Part shown: positions 49,863 through 58,101 of the stretch, in pieces
Layout: the number at the start of each line of letters is the position of its first letter
Numbering within the stretch: the stretch's first letter is position 1
Source of the DNA: Nitrospirota bacterium
GTDB lineage: Bacteria; Nitrospirota; Nitrospiria; SBBL01; JAADHI01
DNA length: 64,000 bases
Assembly (NCBI GenBank): GCA_029261155.1
Contig: JAJDBW010000025.1
Location: 109,948 to 173,947 of the forward strand
Direction of reading: 5' to 3'
Made by a program: the position numbers and the translations under genes
The notes under the pieces: model-generated
Told to the model about the DNA's origin: nothing
The model's database searches: none
Seen by the model: only the letters and a program-made list of their open reading frames with translations

Positions 49863-52082
49863 CTAAGATATCGTTTTGGAGGGATGCAAGGTATTCATTG
49901 TGTGGGAGTTGATGAGCAGTTCTTCGATCTGATTTTCCGGAAGCGGCAAGCTGTAAATAAAACCTTGAATTTGATCACAGCCGATGGAACGGAGGAAGTC
50001 GAGCTGGGCTTCCGTTTCAACACCTTCCGCGACAACTTTAATATTCATTTCATGGGCCATAAAAACGATGGCCTTCGCAATGGCATTATTGCTTTTGTCG
50101 GAAGGCAGATCTGTAATGAAAGATCGATCGATCTTCAAAATGTTAATCGGCAATCGGGCCAAATAGTTCAAGGACGAATAGCCCATCCCAAAATCGTCTA
50201 TGGAAACACTGAAACCTTTATCCCTTAATTTCTTAAGATTAACAATCGCCGATTCGATATCCCCTATCAATGCACTCTCGGTAATTTCCACGCCGATATT
50301 GTCCGGTTGAAGCCCGAAGGCCTCAACCGTTTCGGTTAAGTGTTTATATAAATTGATACTACCAAAATCCACCGCGGAAAGATTAACTGAGATATTCTGT
50401 GGCTGGGGTAAAGTAGCGCGCGCGCTCGTTTTTATTTTTTTGATAAAGGCGCAAGCCTTTTGGATCATAAGTTTGTCGATATCGACAATAAAGCCTTTCT
50501 CCTCTGCCAGGGGAATAAAATCGGCAGGCAAAATAACTTTGTCCCCAGCCTGACGCCATCGCACCAAGGCTTCCATTCCCACGACATGACTGCTCTCCAG
50601 GCTATAAATCGGCTGATAATAGGCTTCCATTTCCGTCCCCAAGATCGCCTTTCGCAGGGCATTCTCAAGATCGATTCGATTACGGAGGCGCTCGTTTAAG
50701 GACTCGGTAAAAAAGTGGTAGTTGTTCTTACCCATGTCTTTCGCGTGGTACATTGCGGTATCGGCATTTTTAAGCAGGCATTCCCCGGTCTCACCATCTT
50801 CGGGATAAAGCGAAATCCCCAAACTCACCGAGGAATACAGCCGCTCCTCCCTATAACAAAAGGGTTGAGACAAGGCCTCGACGACGCGCCTGGAAAAGTC
50901 CGCGGCTTCCGGCGCTCGCGCAATCCTGTCGAGTATGATGGCAAACTCGTCGCCGCCCAAACGCGAGACGGTATCCCCTCTTCGCGCACAGGCCTTTAGC
51001 CTCAGGGCAACCTCCTTTAAAAGCAGGTCTCCCACCGGGTGCCCCAGACTGTTGTTGATATTTTTAAAATCATCGAGGTCGATGAATAGAAGTGCAAAAA
51101 TATTGTTATTTCTTTTGGCGCGACTAATCGTATGGTTCAATCGATCATAAAAAAGGAGGCGATTGGGAAGGCCCGTTAAGGCATCGTGATGCGCCTTGTA
51201 GTTGATTTCCATTTCGCTTTGTTTAATATCGGTAATGTCGTAGTAAACCGAGACATACTGTCTAAGTCTTTGTTTGCGGTCCCCAATGGCGCTGATGTTA
51301 AGTCGGGCAGGATAAATTTCCCCACTCTTTCGGCGGTTCCAAATCTCCCCTTGCCACTGGCCTGTTCCGATTAGGCTTTGCCACATCTTTTTGTAGAAAT
51401 CCTGATCGTGCAGGAAAGACTTCAGGATATTCGGTTTCCTCCCGATTAACTCCTTGTACGGGTAGCCCGTAATTTCGCTAAACGCCGGGTTCACATATGT
51501 GATCACCCCATTTTGGTCCGTCACCATGACGCCTTCAAATGTCGTTTCTATCACTTTTTCTGCAATTTCAAGTCGATCAGTTAGTCGCCGCTTGTCAATC
51601 ATATCGGCAGCCTGAAGATCACCCAAGGCATTGCGCTCTTTTTGTAGGGAGGCATCTAAGTCGGACGCAAGTCGAGACGCCCTACGTTTTTTCACAAGGG
51701 CTTCAATCGTATAAGGCAACAGCGCCGTATATTTTTCCCCCAAGCCTTTCACGATATAATCGTCAACACCCACTTTAAGTGCTTCTACCGCTGCGGATTC
51801 GCTTCCGGCTTCGGCCAAGAAAACCATCGGTATCGATAAACGGCGGGCAAGCAGATCCTTGCATAATGCCAAGCCCGATTGGCCTTCGATAGCCTGGTCC
51901 ACAAGAACCACATCAAACAGATTGGCATCTTTCTCGAGAATTTCCTGCGCTTTTTCGATACAATCGCAGCCTAAAACCTCAATGGAAAGATGGGCCTTCT
52001 TCAAGATTACCGATAAAGCGAACTGGTCCGCTTTATCGGCATTGACGAACAAGATTCGCATGGTATTTTTTTCTACACTCAT
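49863..52082 (-). CDS. REC-PAS-GGDEF-EAL signalling protein
   Basis: The 739-residue protein has a receiver domain (8-125; VVLVDQAIEGQSG with the phosphoacceptor Asp), a PAS domain (165-280; GVMVTDQNGVITYVNPAF), GGDEF (295-455; RRGDTVSRLGGDEFAIIL, with RxxD I-site) and EAL (470-725; GMEALVRW, GVEITESALIGD, SIDDFGMGYSSLNYL, AEGVETEAQ). All key residues of both cyclic-di-GMP domains are intact, so it may make and break c-di-GMP. No cognate kinase is adjacent. Transcribed opposite its neighbours, with a 515-bp region upstream. Confidence 0.92.
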   Translation of the reverse strand: MSVEKNTMRILFVNADKADQFALSVILKKAHLSIEVLGCDCIEKAQEILEKDANLFDVVLVDQAIEGQSGLALCKDLLARRLSIPMVFLAEAGSESAAVEALKVGVDDYIVKGLGEKYTALLPYTIEALVKKRRASRLASDLDASLQKERNALGDLQAADMIDKRRLTDRLEIAEKVIETTFEGVMVTDQNGVITYVNPAFSEITGYPYKELIGRKPNILKSFLHDQDFYKKMWQSLIGTGQWQGEIWNRRKSGEIYPARLNISAIGDRKQRLRQYVSVYYDITDIKQSEMEINYKAHHDALTGLPNRLLFYDRLNHTISRAKRNNNIFALLFIDLDDFKNINNSLGHPVGDLLLKEVALRLKACARRGDTVSRLGGDEFAIILDRIARAPEAADFSRRVVEALSQPFCYREERLYSSVSLGISLYPEDGETGECLLKNADTAMYHAKDMGKNNYHFFTESLNERLRNRIDLENALRKAILGTEMEAYYQPIYSLESSHVVGMEALVRWRQAGDKVILPADFIPLAEEKGFIVDIDKLMIQKACAFIKKIKTSARATLPQPQNISVNLSAVDFGSINLYKHLTETVEAFGLQPDNIGVEITESALIGDIESAIVNLKKLRDKGFSVSIDDFGMGYSSLNYLARLPINILKIDRSFITDLPSDKSNNAIAKAIVFMAHEMNIKVVAEGVETEAQLDFLRSIGCDQIQGFIYSLPLPENQIEELLINSHTMNTLHPSKTIS

Positions 52083-52598
52083 TTTCTCTATACCCTTATC
52101 GCGTTGCGATGGAAAGCGGACTGAGGTGCTGTATCCGAGAACGCCTGTTTAGAATTGCATAGTATTTGGAAAAGGGTGATTCAAGAGAACTAGGTACGTT
52201 ATTGTTGTGATTGCGCTCCGACAATATCGAGATGAACCCACATTCAATATGCCCGTAATGACGCGATTTAATAACTGAGGAGAACGATACGAATTTCAAA
52301 CCGCTGAAAAGTGCTTTATGTGCCTCGAGCCTATCGACAAAAACAAGCTCATCAGCACAATCCAACGAGAGACTTCACTGCGCTCACATACTAGTCTTTA
52401 GGATTTTGTATGCGATAAATCGCATTATCAAACAAAAAGGAAAAAAAATCAATCCGAATTTAAAAAAATAATCCGCTTAGGAATACAAACTAAAATCGAT
52501 GACATCGATTAAAAAGAAAGACCCTGATCGATCGTGGTGAAAGGATGTTTTACGCCCTGGACAGAAACCCTAAACAATGGGTCGAATCATTACGATCA
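52083..52598. other. Intergenic region, nothing recognised
   Basis: About 515 bp with only a short perfect palindrome TGCGATAAATCGCA at 52411-52424. An 89-codon frame on the minus strand at 52096-52365 has no ribosome site and atypical composition. This gap should carry the promoter of the REC-PAS-GGDEF-EAL gene. Confidence 0.5.
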
Positions 52599-52961
52599 TT
52601 ATTCTTTTTGCGGTTGGAGCAAGAGAACCACATAGGAGCCCACAAGTTGTATACCACCTAAGGTGGATACATAAATACCGGGACCGGCATTGTAGTTATT
52701 TTGGTAGTAGTTAAAAAAGACCACGCCGGATATCACCGTCACGGCTAATCCGAGCACACCATAGAGCCAATTCAATTGCTTCTTTTTACAAATCAATTCA
52801 TAGGCCACCCCGATAAAACCGACCAAACCGAAACCAAAGACCAATTTCCCATCCATCATTTCGATTCCGCGAAGGGCGACCACAAAAATTTTCGGTTCAA
52901 TCCAGTTTAGGAAAGAACCCAACATCACCAAAAAGGTATTAAAAAGGATGTAAAGCTGCAC
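52599..52961 (-). CDS. Small multi-pass membrane protein
   Basis: Starting with GTG at 52961 (GGAGGA 6 nt upstream), the protein has 120 residues and about four membrane helices (LYILFNTFLVMLGSFL, VFGFGLVGFIGVAYEL, WLYGVLGLAVTVISGVVFF, LGGIQLVGSYVVLLL). A basic KKKQ loop gives topology. It does not resemble a known transporter. The ATG farther up (53009) lacks a ribosome site. Flanked by intergenic space on both sides, likely monocistronic. No function proposed. Confidence 0.7.
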   Translation of the reverse strand: MQLYILFNTFLVMLGSFLNWIEPKIFVVALRGIEMMDGKLVFGFGLVGFIGVAYELICKKKQLNWLYGVLGLAVTVISGVVFFNYYQNNYNAGPGIYVSTLGGIQLVGSYVVLLLQPQKE

Positions 52962-53153
52962 CGAAGTTCCTCCAAAAGACAGAAATAGAGGGAGGATATA
53001 CCAAAGCATTCATAAAATCAAAGGAGAATCTCGCCCTTACCATAGGATTGAATGGAATGGAATTCTTGCCCGACTTCAAGCAAGAACAATTGACCCCATG
53101 CGCGCAAGGGATGTAGTATTGATCCTTATTCATCTTATCTTAAGGGCGACAAA

Positions 53154-54251
53154 ATGAAGCAACTCCACCTTCATACTATTCACCAAGAAGAGGGCGCACA
53201 GTTCGGGAACGACGGCGACAATGCGCTCCCCGAACACTATGGCGATTCGATCGAAGAATACCATGCAGTCCGGCGCCATGTCGGCCTGGCCGACCTTTCT
53301 CATCAGGGAAAACTCATCTTCAGCGGATCGGACCGTCTTTCCTTTCTACAAAAATTGATTAGTAACGATATGGCACTCCTCTCCGAATCGTCTGGGATTT
53401 ATGCGACGCTCCTGACCGCGAAAGGGAAGATCCTCTCCGACTTTTATCTCTTTCCTTTACACGACACCCTGTTTATGGAATTGGAATCCAGCAATGTCGA
53501 GAAAACCAAGGCCCACTTAATGCGCTTTCGTATGCGCTCGCAGGTTGAACTATCTTCGCCTCCTTGGGGAAAGCTCCTGCTTTCTGGCCCGGAAGCACCC
53601 CTTGTTCTAGAAAAGTACATGGGAAGCCCACTCCCGCTTATGCAGGAAAAATCCTTTTTTGAGAAGGAGGTCAATGGCAGCACGCTGCTTTGCATCAAAC
53701 GTGCGCTTACTGGAGAGACCGATTTTCACTTGTACTATCCCGAAGAAAAACTCGCGTCTCTTTGGAAAGGACTTCGTACCGCAGGGGAGTCCCATCATAT
53801 AAAACCGGTTGGACAAAGTGCCTTGGAAATGCTTCGGATTGAGGCCGGTATCCCGCGTTATGGCATGGACTTTGATGACGAAATTTTACCCGTTGAAGCG
53901 GGAATACAATCGGAGGCCATCAGCTATACGAAAGGATGTTACCCAGGTCAGGAAGTCATCGCCCGCCTCAAAACCTATGGACACGCCAACAAGCATCTCT
54001 CTGGATTAATCCTAAAGGGCGACCCTTTGCCTCAAAAAGGAAGCCCGGTTTTTCAAGACAACAAAGAAATGGGCGTCATTACCAGTACGGCACACTCTCC
54101 CTTATTGAAAAAAGGGATTGCCATGGCTTACCTCCGGACAAAAGTTGCGACGGCCGGGACCCAAGTAAGCATCGGAATGCCTTCAGGAAATACACAAGCG
54201 GAAGTGGTGACCCTTCCCTTTTACAAATCTAAGACCAAAAGCGAAGATTGA
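53154..54251 (+). CDS. ygfZ: YgfZ/GcvT-like folate-binding protein
   Basis: The 365-residue protein has the GcvT fold and the YgfZ signature KGCYPGQEVIARLKTYG (near 260). The N-terminal portion includes YHAVRRHVGLADLSHQGKL and LQKLISNDMALL, as in aminomethyltransferase-like proteins. YgfZ takes part in Fe-S cluster enzyme maintenance using folate and the conserved Cys. The gene context (54264 MTH1187) is unrelated. The C-terminal beta barrel is normal. Confidence 0.88.
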   Translation: MKQLHLHTIHQEEGAQFGNDGDNALPEHYGDSIEEYHAVRRHVGLADLSHQGKLIFSGSDRLSFLQKLISNDMALLSESSGIYATLLTAKGKILSDFYLFPLHDTLFMELESSNVEKTKAHLMRFRMRSQVELSSPPWGKLLLSGPEAPLVLEKYMGSPLPLMQEKSFFEKEVNGSTLLCIKRALTGETDFHLYYPEEKLASLWKGLRTAGESHHIKPVGQSALEMLRIEAGIPRYGMDFDDEILPVEAGIQSEAISYTKGCYPGQEVIARLKTYGHANKHLSGLILKGDPLPQKGSPVFQDNKEMGVITSTAHSPLLKKGIAMAYLRTKVATAGTQVSIGMPSGNTQAEVVTLPFYKSKTKSED

Positions 54252-54263
54252 GGAGAATGAAGG

Positions 54264-54590
54264 ATGGACAACTCAGAAAAGACAATCTTACTCGAATTTT
54301 CGATGTCTCCGCTGACCCAAGGCGACAGCGTCAGCAAATATGTTTCCCGTTCGCTCGACATTATCGATAAGAGTGGACTCCCCTATCGGCTCAACCCGAT
54401 GGGAACCGTCATCGAGGGCTCGTGGGACGAAGTCATGGCTGTGGTTAAGGCCTGTTGGGAAAAAATGCGTGAAGATTGCGACCGCATTTCAACCATCGTG
54501 AAGATCGACTACCGAAAGGGAAAAACAGGTCGGCTGGCTTCTAAAGTCGCCAGTGTTGAAGAAAAACTGGGAAGAAAAATGAAACAATGA
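54264..54590 (+). CDS. MTH1187-family thiamine-binding-like protein
   Basis: The 108-residue protein fits the MTH1187/DUF77 family: LLEFSMSPLTQGDSVSKYV, IDKSGLPYRLNPMGTVIEG, and IVKIDYRKGKTGRL (parts). Family members form tetramers that bind thiamine or related molecules. It lies 12 bp after ygfZ with AGGAGA upstream, so the two form an operon. Confidence 0.85.
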   Translation: MDNSEKTILLEFSMSPLTQGDSVSKYVSRSLDIIDKSGLPYRLNPMGTVIEGSWDEVMAVVKACWEKMREDCDRISTIVKIDYRKGKTGRLASKVASVEEKLGRKMKQ

Positions 54591-54632
54591 TTGAGGGATT
54601 TACGGAGTGTCAAATCGATCGATGGTCTTGGT

Positions 54633-54848
54633 TTATTCCGTTCCCGTAAGGGCATAACCCGCATCCTCTACCGCCTTTTTTATATTAGGAAGATCCACCT
54701 TCTGAGCATCGTAAGAGATATGCGCCTTATTTTCTTCGAGCTGGACCGAAACCCGATCCACCCCTGCGATGGCTTCCAAGGCGACACTTACACTTTGGAC
54801 ACAATGTCCACAGGTCATTCCTTCAATTTTTAATATTAAATCTTGCAC
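54633..54848 (-). CDS. Copper-chaperone-like HMA protein
   Basis: The 71-residue protein is a single HMA domain with GMTCGHC at 10-16, the CxxC metal site, and the alpha-beta pattern VQSVSVALEAIAGVDRVSV. Such proteins carry Cu(I) or another soft metal to a P-type ATPase. No ATPase gene is nearby. Single-domain HMA proteins can also serve mercury transport; copper is the more common role. Confidence 0.85.
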   Translation of the reverse strand: MQDLILKIEGMTCGHCVQSVSVALEAIAGVDRVSVQLEENKAHISYDAQKVDLPNIKKAVEDAGYALTGTE

Positions 54849-54950
54849 AAACTCTCCTAAACTCAGGTGCCTCGGTTATCTCCATAGCACCCCTGTTCCC
54901 ACAAAGTGACAGTCGATCATTGATACGGCCCTTAAAGTGCTTCGATCTCG

Positions 54951-55163
54951 TCACGGAAGCTCTTTAGAGTCTATGCCTTTTTTAGTATTTCGATTGAGCA
55001 AGCGTTTAACGAGGATAAAGATAATGTAGGAGCCAAAAACGGCCCCGATTAGAAAATAAAAGTTACCAATAATGTGCGCATAATTCTCAGCCAGGTAGAA
55101 AAAACCCGACAAGGCAAGCGTACTGCCCAATACCAACAACCACAAACTAATCAGCGGGTTCAT
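54951..55163 (-). CDS. Small two-TM membrane protein downstream of radC
   Basis: The 70-residue protein has two membrane helices (LISLWLLVLGSTLALSGFFYL and IGNFYFLIGAVFGSYIIFIL) and a basic tail (VKRLLNRNTKKG). It overlaps the radC stop as ATGA (55163-55160), so translation is coupled. The family is unknown; a membrane anchor or small regulator is possible. Confidence 0.65.
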   Translation of the reverse strand: MNPLISLWLLVLGSTLALSGFFYLAENYAHIIGNFYFLIGAVFGSYIIFILVKRLLNRNTKKGIDSKELP

Positions 55164-55915
55164 CTAAGGCTCCTTTTAATGTATCCAGTGATTGCATTTT
55201 CGGCATTCTCGGAAAACACACCGGAGACATTTTGGTTTTTTATTTCGCCGACATCGGCAAAACTAAAGTAGGCCCCATTGCCCAGGATGATATGATCAAG
55301 GACCGGGATACCCATTAACTCCCCTGCGGCAACAAGACGGTCGGTCATCTCCTTATCTTGCTGGCTTGGCGTCGGATCTCCACTCGGGTGATTATGCAAA
55401 AAAATCACAGAAGCCGCAGATTCTCGAACGGCCGAACTAAAGGCCTCTCTCGGGTGAACGATGGTCGTCGTTAAGCTCCCCTCTGAAACGGTTTCATCGA
55501 AAATCACCTTATTTTTTTGGTTCAGCAAGATAATTTTAAAGTACTCTCTCCTCGCGCCCTTAAGCAAGGGTGCAAAATGATTATAGACTGTTTGGCTGTT
55601 TAGGAGCGCCGTGCCCTCGGAAAGCGGTGACGCCAAAGAACGACGGCCCAATTCAAAAGCGGCTTTTAAAAGGGCTGCCTTCGCCGGGCCGATGCCCTTT
55701 ACCGAACAAAGTTCAGAGACGCTGACCTTGGTCATCCGGGATAATGGATAAAATCGCTTCGAAAGCTGCATAGCCAACTGAAGTACATTTTCTCCATCCG
55801 AACCCGTCCTCAGTAATATCGCCAGGAGCTGCGCATCCGAGAGCGACTCCGATCCCTTTTTTAGCAACCTTTCCCTGGGTCGCTCGCCAAGCGGCCACTC
55901 TTTTATCGTTGACAT
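55160..55915 (-). CDS. radC: RadC/JAB-domain protein
   Basis: Starting at ATG 55915 the protein has 251 residues: IKEWPLGERPRERLLKKG, then a helix-hairpin-helix segment (ELCSVKGIGPAKAALLKAAFELGRR in parts), and a JAB metalloprotease-like domain with FLHNHPSGDPTPSQQD (HxH-x7-D zinc motif, with an upstream Glu). Despite the name, no proven DNA repair role. A longer frame (TTG 55957) has no ribosome site and lies in an AT-rich promoter-like region. Confidence 0.92.
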   Translation of the reverse strand: MSTIKEWPLGERPRERLLKKGSESLSDAQLLAILLRTGSDGENVLQLAMQLSKRFYPLSRMTKVSVSELCSVKGIGPAKAALLKAAFELGRRSLASPLSEGTALLNSQTVYNHFAPLLKGARREYFKIILLNQKNKVIFDETVSEGSLTTTIVHPREAFSSAVRESAASVIFLHNHPSGDPTPSQQDKEMTDRLVAAGELMGIPVLDHIILGNGAYFSFADVGEIKNQNVSGVFSENAENAITGYIKRSLR

Positions 55916-56056
55916 ATTCTGGAATCCGGAGCCTTTTTTTCCTATTCCCAAATGCAATATAGAACAATTTTTGTCAATAAAGTCATTTTTTTGACAAGAC
56001 CATTCAATTAAAAAATTAAAACCTTATTAAAAACAACGCTATCCCAAAAAGACAAC

Positions 56057-56078
56057 TTTCGGCACCCCCCTTGCAGAT
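56057..56078 (+). promoter_or_regulatory. Sigma-54-type promoter upstream of the small zinc-ribbon gene
   Basis: The segment TTTCGGCACCCCCCTTGCAG has GG (-24) at 56061-56062 and GC (-12) at 56073-56074, exactly 10 bp apart, matching the TGGCAC-N5-TTGC consensus except the first base. The predicted start point is about 56085, 30 nt before the gene at 56116. Confidence 0.72.
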
Positions 56079-56115
56079 ATACCAGATAGGTCATGACAAA
56101 AATAAGGAGGTCAAA

Positions 56116-56295
56116 ATGAAATGTCCTAAATGCAGTGGGCTAATGTATGTCGAACGTCTCTCAGATTTCTTTGTGATTTTTCATGTTTGGAAATGCATTA
56201 ACTGCGGCGCCCTCATCGACAAAACAATCCTTGAGAATCAAAAACGCAGCCTCCCACCGATCGAAGCACTGAAAACCGTATCAAAAACCAAATAG
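56116..56295 (+). CDS. Small zinc-ribbon protein
   Basis: The 59-residue protein has two CxxC pairs (C3-C6 and C27-C30; KCPKCSGL and KCINCGAL), giving one zinc ribbon, then a short tail. The ATG at 56116 is preceded by AAGGAGG. Its sigma-54 promoter and its own terminator make it a single-gene unit. Function unknown; small zinc ribbons of this sort can act as adaptors or regulators. The 15-codon upstream extension is in frame but lies in the promoter. Confidence 0.82.
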   Translation: MKCPKCSGLMYVERLSDFFVIFHVWKCINCGALIDKTILENQKRSLPPIEALKTVSKTK

Positions 56296-56316
56296 CGCGC
56301 GGACGCTATTTGGTTT
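56285..56316. terminator. Bidirectional stem-loop terminator overlapping a stop codon
   Basis: AAACCAAATAGCG (56285-56297) pairs with CGCTATTTGGTTT (56304-56316) over 13 bp around a 6-nt loop. The arm contains the TAG stop (56293-56295) of the zinc-ribbon gene and the other arm lies just after the end of the convergent lipoprotein gene. Flanking A- and T-runs are short, so strength is moderate. Confidence 0.7.
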
Positions 56317-56317
56317 C

Positions 56318-56908
56318 CTAGCCCGTCGTATCGCAAGAAAACGCGAAAGAAAAGCGTTTATCTTCCCCTGTCTCGGCGACAGTGATGCCCGCCAAGTTTA
56401 AGACCACATTCCGACAATGGTCTTGCGCAACCTTTCTAAAAAAGAGCAACCCGCGTCGTTGTTCGCCCGGATCAATGCGACCACCTGAAATCCCCGCAGC
56501 CTTAATTATAGCGACCTCGTTGGCTGCCTTTTCTTTCGATTTCGGAATCAAGCTCATGCTCGATCGTGCATCTTCCCTTTTATAATATTGAAGACTCGCC
56601 TCTTGGTCTAATGCCGCAAAACGCTGATCCTCTTCGATTTGGAGAAAACTTTTCTCCGGATCAAAAACAAGCGATTTGCTCGTGTTATTGACGAGGGCGA
56701 CTTCAAAGGCCGTAAAGTACGCCGAGACATCCATCTTCCACTGCTTCTTATCCTCCGACCCGATCCCCTGGGTGATCACAGGCTTTACAAAAAGGTTAAT
56801 CGATTCCTTGGATGCGCTCACCTCGCTTTTTGAAATAGGCTTTAATACGGGTGAAAATGAGGTACAACCGACCAAAAACAGGAGTAAGACAAAAAATGTC
56901 TTTCGCAT
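56318..56908 (-). CDS. Lipoprotein of unknown function
   Basis: The 196-residue protein has a signal sequence ending in LFLVGC (lipobox, Cys15) and TSFSPV after it. The mature part is alpha/beta with FEVALVNNTSKSLVFDPEKS (Ig-like strand pairs), and PGEQRRGLLFFRK. It may sort to the outer membrane because the +2 residue is Thr, not Asp. No family is recognised. It is convergent with the zinc-ribbon gene and shares the terminator. Confidence 0.72.
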   Translation of the reverse strand: MRKTFFVLLLFLVGCTSFSPVLKPISKSEVSASKESINLFVKPVITQGIGSEDKKQWKMDVSAYFTAFEVALVNNTSKSLVFDPEKSFLQIEEDQRFAALDQEASLQYYKREDARSSMSLIPKSKEKAANEVAIIKAAGISGGRIDPGEQRRGLLFFRKVAQDHCRNVVLNLAGITVAETGEDKRFSFAFSCDTTG

Positions 56909-57056
56909 TCTCGTACCTCTACACTAAGGGAGTAAAATAAAAATTGATTATAAGGACTCCCTGATTTAAAGTCAAAATAAGATCGGTAAATCGCGGCGAA
57001 GAGGTCCAACCTTTTTCCCCTTCGCCGACGTGTTTTAAACTTACTCGGAGCAAGAT

Positions 57057-57599
57057 ATTCGAATCATTGCCGGAGCCATAAAAGGACGAAAACTGTCTAC
57101 GCCGCCAGGATTAGAGATTCGCCCAACCCCTGAAAAGGTTCGGGGCGCACTTTTTAATATTTTGGCGGAAAAGATCGTCGACGCGCATTTTCTTGATCTT
57201 TTTGCTGGAAGCGGGGCCATGGGACTAGAAGCTTTGAGCCGAGGCGCAAAAAGGGTTAGTTTTGTCGAAAGCAATCCTAGGCATATCATTCTGCTCAAAA
57301 AAAACTTATCGCTTTGGCCCTCTGAAGCACAGGTCCGACTTTTTGGGATTTCCGCCACCGAATTCCTTAAGCAAGAAAAAGGCGCGTACGACATCATTTT
57401 CCTCGATCCGCCCTACCAAACGCAGGAAGCCGAAAAAATCTTGCCATCACTAAAGCAGGGTGATATCATACGTCCCCATGGTCGGGTCATATTCGAGCAT
57501 TTCCACAAACGAATATTGCCCAACGACATAGGCGCGCTTCACCTCATGAAACGGTCTCAGTACGGCGACACCGTACTCTCTATTTATGGACAGTCGTGA
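57057..57599 (+). CDS. rsmD: 16S rRNA m2G966 methyltransferase with an ATT start codon
   Basis: The 180-residue protein begins, from an ATT at 57057, with RIIAGAIKGRKL, the family's first strand, then IRPTPEKVRGALFNIL, FLDLFAGSGAMGLEALSRGA and IIFLDPPYQTQEAE (DPPY catalytic motif). It methylates G966 of 16S rRNA. GGAG is 6 nt upstream of the ATT. The first canonical start in frame is a CTG or a TTG (57162) that would delete the first strands. The upstream stop TAA is at 57036. It overlaps coaD. Confidence 0.88.
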   Translation: MRIIAGAIKGRKLSTPPGLEIRPTPEKVRGALFNILAEKIVDAHFLDLFAGSGAMGLEALSRGAKRVSFVESNPRHIILLKKNLSLWPSEAQVRLFGISATEFLKQEKGAYDIIFLDPPYQTQEAEKILPSLKQGDIIRPHGRVIFEHFHKRILPNDIGALHLMKRSQYGDTVLSIYGQS

Positions 57600-58101
57600 T
57601 CAAGCAAAGACGGCAATCTACCCTGGCACCTTCGACCCCATTACCAAGGGCCACGTAGACATCATAAGGCGCGCTCATCGCCTCTTCCAGAATATCATCA
57701 TCGCCGTTTCGCCAAACCCGCGCAAAACCCCACTCTTCCAACTCGCGGAACGGATCGACATGGTCCGCGAGGCGACCAAGGACTTGCAAGGCCTGAGCAT
57801 CGAACCCTTCGACGGCCTCTTGGTGGATTTTGCCGACAATAAAGGCGCAATCGCCATTATTCGTGGGATGCGCGCCATATCCGACTTCGAGTACGAATTC
57901 CAGATGGCACTCATGAACCGTCAACTTAATTTGAATGTCGAGACCCTATTTCTCATGCCCAGCAAGGAATATGTCTACCTTTCTTCAAGTCTAATCAAAG
58001 AGGTGGCCGGTTACGGAGGAGACATCTCCGACCTGGTACCTGAAGTCGTTTCGGAAAGACTACTTAAAAAAATCTCTTCGAGAACGAATGAAGCTCGCTA
58101 G
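57586..58101 (+). CDS. coaD: Phosphopantetheine adenylyltransferase
   Basis: The 171-residue protein has AIYPGTFDPITKGHVDIIRRA (nucleotidyltransferase motif, in part), IIAVSPNPRKTPLF, GLLVDFA, IIRGMRAISDFEYEFQMALMN and YVYLSSSLIKEVA. It makes dephospho-CoA from 4'-phosphopantetheine. It overlaps rsmD by 14 bp and the aminotransferase gene by 14 bp. The order rsmD-coaD-aminotransferase is conserved. Confidence 0.97.
   Translation: MDSRDQAKTAIYPGTFDPITKGHVDIIRRAHRLFQNIIIAVSPNPRKTPLFQLAERIDMVREATKDLQGLSIEPFDGLLVDFADNKGAIAIIRGMRAISDFEYEFQMALMNRQLNLNVETLFLMPSKEYVYLSSSLIKEVAGYGGDISDLVPEVVSERLLKKISSRTNEAR

Noticed and set aside
52096..52365. 89-codon minus-strand frame
   Set aside because: No ribosome site and unusual composition; treated as non-coding.
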